Assembly (NCBI RefSeq): GCF_021650935.1
Contig: NZ_CP091244.1
Coordinates: 3,720,001 to 3,784,000 of the forward strand
Direction: 5' to 3'
Origin: Thiothrix winogradskyi
GTDB taxonomy: Bacteria; Pseudomonadota; Gammaproteobacteria; Thiotrichales; Thiotrichaceae
DNA: 64,000 nt
In this document: in pieces, positions 1 to 7,697 of the stretch
Layout of the letters: the number at the start of each line of letters is the position of its first letter
Position numbering within the stretch: the stretch's first letter is position 1
Program-made: the position numbers and the translations under genes
The notes under the pieces: model-generated
Told to the model about the DNA's origin: nothing
Database searches by the model: none
What the model saw: only the letters and a program-made list of their open reading frames with translations

Positions 1-35
1 CGGAGTCTGGCATTCGGTGTTTTCCTATTGAACAG

Positions 36-57
36 TAGGGGTTAGTCGAGATACCAA
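36..57. repeat. 22-bp copy of the integrase-proximal repeat, outside the left att core
   Basis: These 22 bases (TAGGGGTTAGTC followed by GAGATACCAA) recur exactly at 14978-14999, just upstream of the integrase gene. Here they lie 17 bp outside the left attachment core, so they are not part of the element as bounded by the cores. They may be the end of a second, related element or a remnant of an earlier integration. Nothing else recognisable is seen in positions 1-74. Confidence 0.8.
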
Positions 58-74
58 TAATAAAGATCTTTGAG

Positions 75-95
75 AAGGAAATGGAGGCTGAACTC
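75..95. repeat. attL: left 21-bp attachment core
   Basis: The 21 bases at this site are identical to 15120-15140, where they cover the last 14 bases of the tRNA-Cys gene (including CCA) plus 7 bases beyond it. A duplicated tRNA 3' end facing an integrase gene next to the intact tRNA is the classic signature of site-specific integration. This copy is the displaced tRNA end that marks the far boundary of the element. Confidence 0.88.
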
Positions 96-159
96 CCTAC
101 TGAAAAACCATTGTAACATTATGTTATTTCGGGTTTTTCCTTCTTTCACTTTCTTCACG

Positions 160-179
160 TACCAACAAAAATACCAACA
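160..179. repeat. Two TACCAACA repeats, candidate integrase arm-type sites (left end)
   Basis: TACCAACA occurs at 160-167 and 172-179, 12 bp apart. The same octamer with the same 12-bp spacing occurs at 14994-15001 and 15006-15013 at the other end of the element. Matching paired sites just inside both attachment cores fit arm-type binding sites for the integrase. This is inferred from position and symmetry. Confidence 0.55.
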
Positions 180-348
180 CTAAAGAATCTACCCCATGTT
201 TTACCACACTACTGTTTAGGTTGCTACGCCCTGCCCTTTGGTTGTGCCAGCCGTAGCGCCAGTTATCGCCCGCCCTGCCCTTGGATCCGGTTTTGCCTTT
301 TTAGGTCGCCCGTGGGAAATAAAAAAAAGGTCATGGGGCTGGCACAGG

Positions 349-635
349 TGTGAGAAATGTGAGGTTTTAAGAAAATAACGGGAAAGATGTTTTTATTCAA
401 TGGTTTACCTACTGTGAGAATCTCACACTTTTCTCACACCATAACTGTGAGAGGTGTGAGACTGTTTTTTATCATTATCTTTATAAACAATTACTTACCG
501 TTATTTTTCACTATGTAAAATCTCACACCTTCTCACTGTGAGAACCTCACACTAATCTCACACTTTTCTCACAGTTGAAAACCGCTATAACACTATGAAT
601 ATAAATGAGTTTTAGAAAACCTCACACTTCTCACA
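349..635. repeat. Array of 14 TGTGAG/CTCACA hexamers, candidate replication origin or operator
   Basis: Exact TGTGAG or its complement starts at 349, 359, 413, 422, 433, 446, 455, 522, 537, 546, 557, 568, 621 and 630. Neighbouring copies are mostly 9-11 bp apart, so they lie on one face of the helix, in both orientations. Between the clusters the DNA is AT-rich (for example 366-400 and 465-520). The array lies downstream of the primase-helicase gene, at the element's left end. Iterons beside a replication gene suggest an origin of the excised element; a regulator binding array is the alternative. I see no gene between 96 and 808. Confidence 0.7.
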
Positions 636-756
636 TCTTCCCCACGGTATAGACCGCAATTTTTGTCTACCATGAATCAATAACTTACAAGCACTAAAAT
701 GCCCGATTTGTTGCTATGCAGCATGGATACCCTACCCGCCTTCCAAACGTACAGGC

Positions 757-783
757 ACAAAAAAACCGGGTCATTGCCCGGTT
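757..783 (-). terminator. Rho-independent terminator after the primase-helicase gene
   Basis: Read on the minus strand, AACCGGG, a six-base loop and CCCGGTT are followed by a run of T. It lies 25 bp after the stop codon of the primase-helicase gene and would end the long minus-strand operon. Confidence 0.85.
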
Positions 784-808
784 GTTTCTGTATTGCCCTG
801 TTAGCCGG

Positions 809-3406
809 TCATGCTGCCAGTGCGTTAGCCTTCCCTTCTTTGTCGGAAAAGATAAAGCATTGCACTGACTTTTGTGTGATCGCTGAGTAAATGGATTTCT
901 GTTCAATGAAGGGGTAACGCTTGCTTAGGCGCAATTCGCGCCGCAATTGCATCAAGTCCAGCGGCTTTTGTTTCATTTCCATCATGGCTTCATGGAACTG
1001 GTTGATGCTGATCGCAATGCGTGTGGGGTCTTTGCTGTGGTTCACCCTGATCTTGCCGCCCGCCTCCTCTTCCAAGTAGTGGTACATATCCCAGAATTCA
1101 GCCATTGCCGGGGTATCGGCTTCAAGGCATTGGTGGCGGTCGTTACAGCAGCCTTTCAGGTAGCTATCCAGTGCTTCCATATCAGAGGGCAGTAAGCCGC
1201 TTAAAATGCCGGTGGCTTTCAGTGCGTGGGCAATGCCCATGATTTGCGCGTGATTCTGGTTGATACGCTGGTTATTGAGCTTGTCATCTTTGCCCAAGTG
1301 CTGCATGGCAATCTGATAGCCTTCAAGGTACTTTTCCATGAAACGCTTCTCTTGGGTAATGCAGGCGGTCATGAAGCCGTTGATGTGTTCCATGTCCAGA
1401 CTACGCAATTTTTCAGAGGCGTAACGCCCGTTGGTGCTGAAGTGCGATTTGTCCCAGTGGATCCGTACAATCCGTTCCATTACCGCCCGTTCGGATTCTA
1501 CCGCCGCATTTTGCGCAATGATCAACGCACCTCTGAATGGTGGGTCACGGGTTTCATTGCCGCCGTTGCGCACACCTACCGCCCGCATCCCGCTTCCGTT
1601 GTATAAGCCCTTGGCTTCGTTCAAGTCGAATGCCTTTTTCTGGTGGCTGGCTTCGCTGCGGTCGCCTTCCATCAGGACTAAGGGCAAGTTGGCTAATTGT
1701 TCCAGTGAGCGCCAGCGTCCGGCATGGCTGGCTTTTGAAAGCTCTATACCTTCGTACCCTTCCCGCCCGCTTAACTTCCAAAGAAATTGCAGCAAGGTTG
1801 TTTTGCCCGTGCCGGGTTCGCCGGAAAGCTCCAAGAATGGGTAAGACGCTTGTTTCTTGCGTATCTGTTCGGCAAAAAACGAACCCGCCCAAAATGCCAA
1901 CGCTGCCACGCCTTTCACACCAAACGCGGTTTTAAAGTCCTCTAGCCATAGTTGCGGCTGGTGAGAATCCTCTGCTTTGCCGATGGTAACGGTATCTTGC
2001 CGGAATGAGGTTTTTACCTGTCTACCGTCTGGCAGGTCGATAAAATCATCTTCATTCACCTGATGTAACACGCCATTGAATACCGCCTGTTTGGGGAATA
2101 TCCAGCCGCCCAATTCACGCGCATAGCCCAAAAAGTTGATGGTCTGCACTTCGGGCAGATTGGCAGTATTGAACCAGTATTCTTGCTGGTGATATTCCAG
2201 TTGCTTGGTGTTGCCGGTGAACATGACACCCGCCGCCACGTTCAGCAGCCGATTCTTGAATTCATTGGCAGAGGCTAAGGCAGACGGTGAAAACACATCC
2301 TTGTAGGGTTTGGGCAAGCCGGGACGGGTTACGCGCATGTAATAAGCACTATCACCCGTTACCGTGTCTTTCTGGAAGTACAGGAATTCAGGCTTACAGT
2401 TGGCGATTTTCTCCACCTGTACCGGGTTGTCTTCCTGCTTCTCGCTGTACTTGGCGGCATACAGTTGATCTTCGTATTCAAAGGTAAAGCGGGTTCTGCC
2501 GGTACGCCCGGCAATTTGCAGCGCCTTGGCTTGTGGGTTGGCTGCGGTTAACAGTTTGCCGGTGTAGAACCATTCATCGAGTGCATCAAGCTGGATTTTG
2601 CCGCCTGAGGCTTTCAGCAGGTCGTTCCAGTCGCGTTTGTCTTTGTCGGGTGCGGTACATACGTCAACCTTTTCGCCCATGCGGGTAAGTTCACGGTAGA
2701 ACTTGAGGTTATAGCGCTGCCCTGCTTTGTCGTTGTCCAGTGCCAACACCCACTTGATACCCTTACCCAAGTACGGCTTCAGGGAATGTTCGGGCCAGTT
2801 CGAGGAAGACATTAACGAAACGGCACTGTAACCCGATTGGATAAGCGAAAGTGCATCAAGGATACCTTCCACCAAAAACACGCGGTCGCCCTGCTTGGGG
2901 CTGAAGCCTGCCGGTTGCCACCACAAGCCCTTATAGCTGCCTTGGAAGTGTGCCTTTTTTGGCTTGTCGGGCATGTCGATAACGGTAATGAACCGTTCCC
3001 ACCATACCGACCTGTCGGCATTCAAAAAGAACCGCACGGTTTCGGTTCCCTTGGGTTCGCGGATAGCATCACGCTCATAGCGTTGCGCTTGCATAAATTG
3101 CCCGACAAACAACTCAGGGTTCAAACCCCGTAAACGCAAGTAAGCCCGTGCGGTGGCGTTCGGGTCTTTCGGGGTGGCGGGGTATTGTTCATGCAGCGGC
3201 TTCCACAAATCGGGGTAGAGTTCGCGGGTATTCTTACCCCACCCGCATTTGTTTTCACGCCCACATTTAAGGTGGTGCGGTTCATTGGCACTGATGAATA
3301 GTTCTTTCTTGCTGCACTCAGGGCAAACACCTTCACGCAAAAACGCGCCTTTGTGTTTCATTCCATAATCAGCTTGTAAGCGTTTGACGATTTCAGCAAC
3401 TTGCAT
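809..3406 (-). CDS. Toprim primase / superfamily helicase-like replication protein (865 aa)
   Basis: This is probably the replication initiator of the element. An N-terminal zinc-ribbon region is visible (CPEC near residue 28, then CGRENKCGWG near 48). A toprim-like core follows near residues 175-230 (VFLVEGILDAL and the acidic LALDNDKAGQR). The C-terminal half has a Walker A motif, SGEPGTGKTT, near residue 535, and a presumed Walker B LVLMEGD near 585. Primase fused to an ATPase is typical of P4-type alpha proteins and plasmid or phage primases. It is the last gene of the minus-strand operon, and its start overlaps the small gene 3393-3566. An iteron array and a terminator lie just beyond it. 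The family assignment rests on motifs, not on a search. Confidence 0.82.
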   Translation of the reverse strand: MQVAEIVKRLQADYGMKHKGAFLREGVCPECSKKELFISANEPHHLKCGRENKCGWGKNTRELYPDLWKPLHEQYPATPKDPNATARAYLRLRGLNPELFVGQFMQAQRYERDAIREPKGTETVRFFLNADRSVWWERFITVIDMPDKPKKAHFQGSYKGLWWQPAGFSPKQGDRVFLVEGILDALSLIQSGYSAVSLMSSSNWPEHSLKPYLGKGIKWVLALDNDKAGQRYNLKFYRELTRMGEKVDVCTAPDKDKRDWNDLLKASGGKIQLDALDEWFYTGKLLTAANPQAKALQIAGRTGRTRFTFEYEDQLYAAKYSEKQEDNPVQVEKIANCKPEFLYFQKDTVTGDSAYYMRVTRPGLPKPYKDVFSPSALASANEFKNRLLNVAAGVMFTGNTKQLEYHQQEYWFNTANLPEVQTINFLGYARELGGWIFPKQAVFNGVLHQVNEDDFIDLPDGRQVKTSFRQDTVTIGKAEDSHQPQLWLEDFKTAFGVKGVAALAFWAGSFFAEQIRKKQASYPFLELSGEPGTGKTTLLQFLWKLSGREGYEGIELSKASHAGRWRSLEQLANLPLVLMEGDRSEASHQKKAFDLNEAKGLYNGSGMRAVGVRNGGNETRDPPFRGALIIAQNAAVESERAVMERIVRIHWDKSHFSTNGRYASEKLRSLDMEHINGFMTACITQEKRFMEKYLEGYQIAMQHLGKDDKLNNQRINQNHAQIMGIAHALKATGILSGLLPSDMEALDSYLKGCCNDRHQCLEADTPAMAEFWDMYHYLEEEAGGKIRVNHSKDPTRIAISINQFHEAMMEMKQKPLDLMQLRRELRLSKRYPFIEQKSIYSAITQKSVQCFIFSDKEGKANALAA

Positions 3407-3566
3407 GATTCACCCCACCGTTATTAAATTCTTTGAAAATGGCTGTAAAAACATCAAGGTCAAGCTGAAAAATCAAACGGACTGTTCTATAATTGAGTTT
3501 CGATGTTTTAACTATTGCGCCTTGGTTGTTAGCAGCAGCCAAGGCTTTTTTATTGGTGCTTTCCAT
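3393..3566 (-). CDS. Small protein of unknown function (57 aa) between alpA-like gene and primase
   Basis: This reading frame fills the gap between the AlpA-like gene and the primase gene. It starts 3 bp after the AlpA-like stop, has AGAGGG about 7 bp before its ATG, and its TGA overlaps the start of the primase gene by 14 bp, as is usual in this operon. The protein starts MESTNKKAL and ends FNNGGVNHASC, with no motif I recognise. Coding is supported mainly by the fit to the operon. Confidence 0.55.
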   Translation of the reverse strand: MESTNKKALAAANNQGAIVKTSKLNYRTVRLIFQLDLDVFTAIFKEFNNGGVNHASC

Positions 3567-3569
3567 AAA

Positions 3570-3827
3570 TTACCCTCTTGCCTGATAAATCCATTCGTCA
3601 ATTTCTGATTCTAACCATCTGCGCGTACTTGTGCCGTATAACGTGCCATAAGGGAAGGTTCCGGCTTTACGCCAGCGGTTTATGGTGCTTCTGCTGTATC
3701 CGGTTTTCATCACGATTTCATGCATATCAATCAGGCGGACACCGATAGGCATTTCAGGCTTTTGGTGCTGTAGTTTTTGCTTCCATTCTTGGAAATCAAA
3801 AGTGTTAATTTTTGCTAGGGTTTGCAT
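3570..3827 (-). CDS. AlpA-family DNA-binding regulator (85 aa)
   Basis: The middle of the protein (residues about 28-80) reads GVRLIDMHEIV, a helix-turn-helix with YSRSTINRWRKAG, and a final ESEIDEWIYQ. This is the winged-helix pattern of AlpA-like phage and satellite regulators, which place the protein on DNA and often activate integrase or excision genes. An N-terminal extension of about 25 residues is longer than in the smallest AlpA proteins. It is the gene before the primase module. Confidence 0.82.
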   Translation of the reverse strand: MQTLAKINTFDFQEWKQKLQHQKPEMPIGVRLIDMHEIVMKTGYSRSTINRWRKAGTFPYGTLYGTSTRRWLESEIDEWIYQARG

Positions 3828-3852
3828 GGTAAATACTCCAATGAGTGTTAAA

Positions 3853-3891
3853 AATGGGCAGAGGGTTATTAATCCCCTGCCCTGTTGGGTT
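3853..3891. repeat. 39-bp direct repeat, copy 1 (contains a hairpin)
   Basis: This 39-bp unit recurs exactly at 4232-4270. The two copies flank the 103-aa gene at 3894-4205. Inside each copy GGGCAGAGGG and TCCCCTGCCC can pair with one mismatch around a TTATTAA loop. It may be an attenuator or RNA processing site, or a scar from duplication. Confidence 0.85.
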
Positions 3892-3893
3892 AA

Positions 3894-4205
3894 TTAAGCC
3901 TCTTCAGGTTGCAAATCATTTGGCAGTTGATCGGGGTTAATTTGCCGCAGTTCTGCCCATTCAATTGCTTCATCACGGGTGAGCGCTGTCAGCTTTTCAC
4001 CGCCGGTACGTTCGCCACCGTCAAAGCTCTGAGAATATTGGCTCATTGCGCCGCCTTCACAGTGCAGGAAATAAGCGCCCTTAGTGGTCTGGTAAAGCGT
4101 TTCGCCCCACCACTGAAACTCAGTGTGTGCGCAATTGGCTGATACTGAGCAAAGTTCTGTAGCGGTTGCGGTGTTGTATGTCTTGCCGTTAATAATCTGT
4201 TTCAT
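3894..4205 (-). CDS. Hypothetical protein (103 aa)
   Basis: I do not recognise a family with certainty. The sequence starts MKQIINGKTYNT, contains a pair of tryptophans (FQWWGETLYQTTKG) and a segment TRDEAIEWAE, and ends in acidic residues. The pattern recalls small plasmid- or ICE-borne proteins of unknown function with an IINGKxYNT start. It lies between the two 39-bp hairpin repeats, which may give it an expression level separate from its neighbours. Confidence 0.7.
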   Translation of the reverse strand: MKQIINGKTYNTATATELCSVSANCAHTEFQWWGETLYQTTKGAYFLHCEGGAMSQYSQSFDGGERTGGEKLTALTRDEAIEWAELRQINPDQLPNDLQPEEA

Positions 4206-4231
4206 TTTGGGTTCACCTTCATGTTTTAAAT

Positions 4232-4270
4232 AATGGGCAGAGGGTTATTAATCCCCTGCCCTGTTGGGTT
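4232..4270. repeat. 39-bp direct repeat, copy 2 (contains a hairpin)
   Basis: This is the exact second copy of the unit at 3853-3891. Its last base is the first base of the stop codon of the membrane protein gene that ends at 4270, so the hairpin lies directly after that gene on the transcript. Confidence 0.85.
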
Positions 4271-5943
4271 CAGGCAAGTAAGTATTTAGCTTGACGGTTG
4301 CCGGGTTGATATTTCGGGTTTGCGACTAATACGCCGTCACACAATGCCCTTGATTGCCATTCAATCCAGATACGCTGTGTTTCATTGGCAGATAGTACTG
4401 TTAAGCCTTCGCCTCTTTGGTCATGCTTCCAGATAAATTTCTGTGTAGGCTCTTTTGCGTTGGTAATTTCCTTCGCTTTAATCACCTGAATCCATGCAGG
4501 ATACAATTCATCAGAAACACGCTTTAGACGGTCATCTAGGCTAGATTCACCGTTCGTTCTAGTGGCTTCATCTAGGCTAGGTTGACTAGGTATACCTAGC
4601 CGTCTAGTCGCTTGTCCTAGTGGCTTGTGAGTGCCTAGATTCGCGTCCTTGCGCGGTACTGCACCATAGTCGTGAGGGGTAGGGCGGTCGGTCATTGGCA
4701 TAACGATTTCTTGCGGGTATTTCCTGCGGTTTTCCGCTGCCAGCGACTCACTAGAACGCGATGGAATAAACCCGAACGTTCTTTCTGGTTTCGCTGGCAA
4801 TTCGATTTCTGAATCTTGCCATTTGAAACGACTTGCAGTAGCAGGATTGCCAAACCCGATTTTAGAATCAGAATAAGGCTTGCCCTTAGTGCGAATTTCA
4901 TAACCATCATCATTGAACGTTTCAGGATTATTCGGGGTAGGGCGGTTTAATTCATCCTTCGATAAATCAATAACGCGGTCATCTGTAAAATCATCTGGTG
5001 AAAATGTTTTACCCGTCATTTTGAAATATGAACCGTTCAAATCCTTCAGCATATCGGTGTAATGGCGAATGTTTTTCAATGTTCTGGACTCATTGAAAAT
5101 AGTCGTGACGTGTATCAGTTCCAGTAGCAATGCCGCTATTAGGGTGATAATCATCACGCCACCATCAATAGATGTATTGAAAATCTGACTAGCGAATTTA
5201 GCAGGCGGGATAGCCTGTTCTGTTCGTTCGGCTTTCATTAATTCATGGTTAACCGCTTGCGCCTTAGAGGTTGCTTCAGCATTGCTTGCACGTTCAGCAT
5301 TAGCCTGTTCCTTTAAAGAATCAACCATGCCTTTGTCACCATTACAATGAAACTTTGTTTCAGGATTGGTCTTTTTAGCTTGTTCGAGTTTAACCAAACA
5401 AGCGTTATACGACTTTTGAGCCTTAGCAATAGATTCGGCCATTCCAGACGCGCCACTATTAACAATGGTTGCACTGGTGAGTGATTTACCCATTGCGCTA
5501 TTATCCGCTGCATGAAAACTCTTTACCTGCAAATTGGTACTTGCAGAAATGCTTTCGTAGTAAATGCCGCTAATAATCGCTAGTGCAATAATGAAATAGA
5601 TAATGGTTTGAATCTTCCGGCGGTCATTAAAGCCATCTTTCGCTATCGCCTTGTAATTGAAGTGCTTCGCCAGACTTAACGCCGCTGGTACGCTTAGAGT
5701 GACGATAATCACCCATAGCATCCCCACAACATTGGTCTTATTAGCAAATAGGTAATCTTGCAGGGCGAATACCGACACGCCAGCAAATAATACGCTGGTA
5801 AACGATAGGTATATGAAAAACGTCGCAATACTCCATATTGACTGAGAAGTTTTAATGCCGTGCAAATCAGCTTTGTGCTGTTCCAATTGCGCGGTTGAAC
5901 TGGTGATCTCTTGGAAAAGAGGGTAAGCGTTATTCAGATTCAT
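4270..5943 (-). CDS. Large membrane protein with four predicted membrane helices (557 aa), unknown function
   Basis: Start chosen at ATG 5943, preceded by GGGGG and located 2 bp after the stop of the upstream gene; an ATG 18 bp further up is less well placed. Hydrophobic segments are visible near residues 35-60, 75-95, 110-130 and 245-270. Between helices 3 and 4 is a soluble, alanine- and glutamate-rich stretch likely to form a coiled coil. The C-terminal 270 residues are hydrophilic. No known domain is recognised. It forms a pair with the small membrane protein upstream (5946-6290). Part of its coding sequence carries a dense cluster of CTAG sites. Confidence 0.8.
   Translation of the reverse strand: MNLNNAYPLFQEITSSTAQLEQHKADLHGIKTSQSIWSIATFFIYLSFTSVLFAGVSVFALQDYLFANKTNVVGMLWVIIVTLSVPAALSLAKHFNYKAIAKDGFNDRRKIQTIIYFIIALAIISGIYYESISASTNLQVKSFHAADNSAMGKSLTSATIVNSGASGMAESIAKAQKSYNACLVKLEQAKKTNPETKFHCNGDKGMVDSLKEQANAERASNAEATSKAQAVNHELMKAERTEQAIPPAKFASQIFNTSIDGGVMIITLIAALLLELIHVTTIFNESRTLKNIRHYTDMLKDLNGSYFKMTGKTFSPDDFTDDRVIDLSKDELNRPTPNNPETFNDDGYEIRTKGKPYSDSKIGFGNPATASRFKWQDSEIELPAKPERTFGFIPSRSSESLAAENRRKYPQEIVMPMTDRPTPHDYGAVPRKDANLGTHKPLGQATRRLGIPSQPSLDEATRTNGESSLDDRLKRVSDELYPAWIQVIKAKEITNAKEPTQKFIWKHDQRGEGLTVLSANETQRIWIEWQSRALCDGVLVANPKYQPGNRQAKYLLA
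4536..4638. other. Cluster of ten CTAG tetranucleotides inside a coding sequence
   Basis: CTAG starts at 4536, 4541, 4559, 4572, 4577, 4586, 4596, 4604, 4617 and 4635, that is ten times in 103 bp. It includes the perfect palindrome CTAGGTATACCTAG at 4586-4599. CTAG is usually one of the rarest tetranucleotides in proteobacterial DNA, so the density is striking. The stretch codes for a hydrophilic linker of the membrane protein. Confidence 0.9.
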
Positions 5944-5945
5944 GA

Positions 5946-6290
5946 TTAAACCCCCATCCATGAAATTGTGTAAAGACCGACGATGTATAAAACACGTAGC
6001 AGGCTATTTGCCGGTGTTGTCCATAACGTTGTCACAATTGCCAGTGCTGCGAATACTGGGAACAGTTGATAAACCGCGTAAATGTAGTTATCGCCTGCCA
6101 CCACGTCTGAGAAGTTCACGGCATAGAAAAGAACCGCCAGTGAGCCGATTCCATTGGTAACGTGCTTAAACAGTTCCGCACGTGCCGCAAAATCAGCGAC
6201 GTGACGGAATAGATTGCCAGCCGTGCCTACATGCCCGTGGGTTTTTTCGATCTTGGAAGGGGATACGGTTAGGTGGTTGGGTTGGTTCAT
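5946..6290 (-). CDS. Small membrane protein (114 aa)
   Basis: The N-terminal 50 residues are soluble; the remainder has two or three hydrophobic segments (around GSLAVLFYAVNF, YQLFPVFAALAIVTTLW and VLYIVGLYTI). Its start overlaps the upstream gene by the four bases ATGA, and its stop lies 2 bp before the large membrane protein gene. The two are probably made together and may form a membrane complex. No family recognised. Confidence 0.75.
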   Translation of the reverse strand: MNQPNHLTVSPSKIEKTHGHVGTAGNLFRHVADFAARAELFKHVTNGIGSLAVLFYAVNFSDVVAGDNYIYAVYQLFPVFAALAIVTTLWTTPANSLLRVLYIVGLYTISWMGV

Positions 6291-6598
6291 AATGAAGCCC
6301 TCCGATAACCACGTTTCAACATATCCGCCTCAATAGCAGCAAACGCCGCTTCACGGTTGCGCTTGTGTTGATCGTGCTGATAGCAGTCGATTACCCACGG
6401 CATACGCCCGCGACCTGACCACACCACGCCCTGATATTCGTATCGTGCGGGGTAGAGCTTGCCCGTGTGAATGCTGCGTATGGTTAGCGGTGAACCGTCG
6501 GGTTTGTACCAGTGCAAACCGCTGATGGTTGGCTCTGGCGTTACTGGTGCGACTGTTGACAGTGCAAACAGGTCTAGTTGATTGAGTGGCTTAGCCAT
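6287..6598 (-). CDS. Hypothetical protein (103 aa)
   Basis: This is a soluble, basic protein with a run of aromatic residues in the middle (GLHWYKPDGSPL, YEYQGVVWSGRGRMPW) and a basic tail (MLKRGYRRASL). It overlaps the next gene by ATGA and the previous one by 8 bp. Function unknown; its place in a tightly overlapping operon supports it as a real gene. Confidence 0.7.
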   Translation of the reverse strand: MAKPLNQLDLFALSTVAPVTPEPTISGLHWYKPDGSPLTIRSIHTGKLYPARYEYQGVVWSGRGRMPWVIDCYQHDQHKRNREAAFAAIEADMLKRGYRRASL

Positions 6599-6785
6599 GA
6601 TTCACCCCCGCTGCATCAGTCAAGCCAGCACGGATACTTTCCGCTTTGACTTCATGCGCGTTGTCAGCGTAGACCGCGCTGTATGCGCCTAATCCCCAAT
6701 GAGTAGCGGCATATTCGCGGTCTGTGGTGCATCCTGTGATTAGACGCAAGCCGTTGATAAGCTCAACTTTGATATAGAATTTCAT
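6591..6785 (-). CDS. Hypothetical small protein (64 aa)
   Basis: The protein begins MKFYIKVELINGLRL and shows a beta-rich pattern with no recognised motif. It overlaps its upstream neighbour by ATGA (6782-6785) and its downstream neighbour by 8 bp, which supports translation. Confidence 0.65.
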   Translation of the reverse strand: MKFYIKVELINGLRLITGCTTDREYAATHWGLGAYSAVYADNAHEVKAESIRAGLTDAAGVNHG

Positions 6786-7009
6786 GGTTGCACCTCCATT
6801 GCCTGCTTCAGGTTGGCATGGAGTTGTTCCAGTTCGCGCAACATCATCAGCACGTCATCAAGGCGACGTTGGGTATAGGCGGTAGCGTTCTCAGTGCCAT
6901 ACGCGCCCAAAAGCGTGCCGTTCATTGCCGAAAGGGCAGAATATGAGTAAATCTCTAGGCTGTTTGCTGCGCGGTTGATGTCTTGCAGGGTTCGCTTCAG
7001 GTCGTTCAT
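6782..7009 (-). CDS. Hypothetical small helical protein (75 aa)
   Basis: Start placed at ATG 7009, which overlaps the stop of the upstream gene as ATGA; the longer frame reaching 7081 would run into that gene. The sequence (MNDLKRTLQDINRAAN, then RRLDDVLMMLRELEQLH) suggests two helices, possibly a coiled coil. Function unknown. Confidence 0.65.
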   Translation of the reverse strand: MNDLKRTLQDINRAANSLEIYSYSALSAMNGTLLGAYGTENATAYTQRRLDDVLMMLRELEQLHANLKQAMEVQP

Positions 7010-7197
7010 AGCTTGCCTCCTTGCATCAGTTGCAGGGTGGGCTTGTGGTTGAGGACGTTGTGATTTATCCAACGTGCCCACAAGCCATTCAGCAGGCTTT
7101 GACGGTTGGCGGGTTTGGCGCGTTGAAGTTGCGCGTCAATGGTGGCTTGTGCCACTTTCAGGCGTTGCTCAAATGGCAGGGTAGAGGAGATAGTCAT
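7006..7197 (-). CDS. Hypothetical small protein (63 aa)
   Basis: This gene is joined to both neighbours by four-base ATGA overlaps. The product is basic and mostly helical (FEQRLKVAQATIDAQLQRAK, then a tryptophan-containing stretch LLNGLWARWINHN). No recognised family. Confidence 0.62.
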   Translation of the reverse strand: MTISSTLPFEQRLKVAQATIDAQLQRAKPANRQSLLNGLWARWINHNVLNHKPTLQLMQGGKL

Positions 7198-7592
7198 ACA
7201 GATTTCTCCTCTGATTGGATGCCATACGCTGCATTGACCGCTGCAAAGGCTTCAGCCGCTTCAGGGGGAAGGTTGGCTTTCCATTGCGCGTGTTCTTCGG
7301 CTTGTTGCTGTTCCTTTTGGTGTTGGCAGTCAGTGAGCCATTGTTCATACAGGGTGGTTTCAAGTTCCTTTGCCGGTGTAACCGCTTCAAATGCACGATC
7401 AGCCGCCATTTGCAGTACTTCCACGGTGGAAAGCAGTTCGAGCGCGTTCACCAGTCGCATGGAATCAAGGCACACGTTCAACAGGTTGCCGATAGCTTCC
7501 AGTTCTTCGCGTAAATGTTCCACGTCACGATGGTGAGCGGGGGGATAGGTCTTGTTTGTGCCGTTAGGCGTTGTGATAACATTAGCTTTCAT
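7194..7592 (-). CDS. Hypothetical helical protein (132 aa), first gene of the minus-strand operon
   Basis: It heads a chain of overlapping genes that runs to the primase gene at 809. The protein is rich in leucine, glutamate and glutamine (VEHLREELEAIGNLLNV and HQKEQQQAEEHAQW), fitting a long helical or coiled-coil structure. Function unknown. The region upstream (7593-7662) must contain the operon promoter, but I could not single one out. Confidence 0.68.
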   Translation of the reverse strand: MKANVITTPNGTNKTYPPAHHRDVEHLREELEAIGNLLNVCLDSMRLVNALELLSTVEVLQMAADRAFEAVTPAKELETTLYEQWLTDCQHQKEQQQAEEHAQWKANLPPEAAEAFAAVNAAYGIQSEEKSV

Positions 7593-7662
7593 TTGCTGAG
7601 TTCTCTTAACTTCGATCAGTAAATGGGCTGTTTGGGTGTTGGAACCACCTTGCAGCCCGGAT

Positions 7663-7685
7663 AAGCCCCGCTTCGTGCGGGGTTT
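7663..7685 (-). terminator. Hairpin terminator after the Arc-type repressor gene
   Basis: AAGCCCCGC and GCGGGGTTT pair around a five-base loop, 12 bp beyond the stop codon of the Arc-type gene at 7698-7859. The T-run on the minus strand is weak, so activity in either direction is possible. Confidence 0.6.
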
Positions 7686-7697
7686 GTTCGTTATGGC

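Noticed and set aside
349..635. CRP-type sites (TGTGA ... TCACA)
   Set aside because: The half-sites resemble CRP boxes, but their spacing is 5 bp or irregular rather than 6, and there are 14 copies in an array; a repeat-binding replication or element protein fits better.
3520..3555. Rho-independent terminator (GCCTTGG ... CCAAGGC followed by T)
   Set aside because: The T-run is on the plus strand where no gene ends, and the hairpin lies inside the small minus-strand gene 3393-3566.
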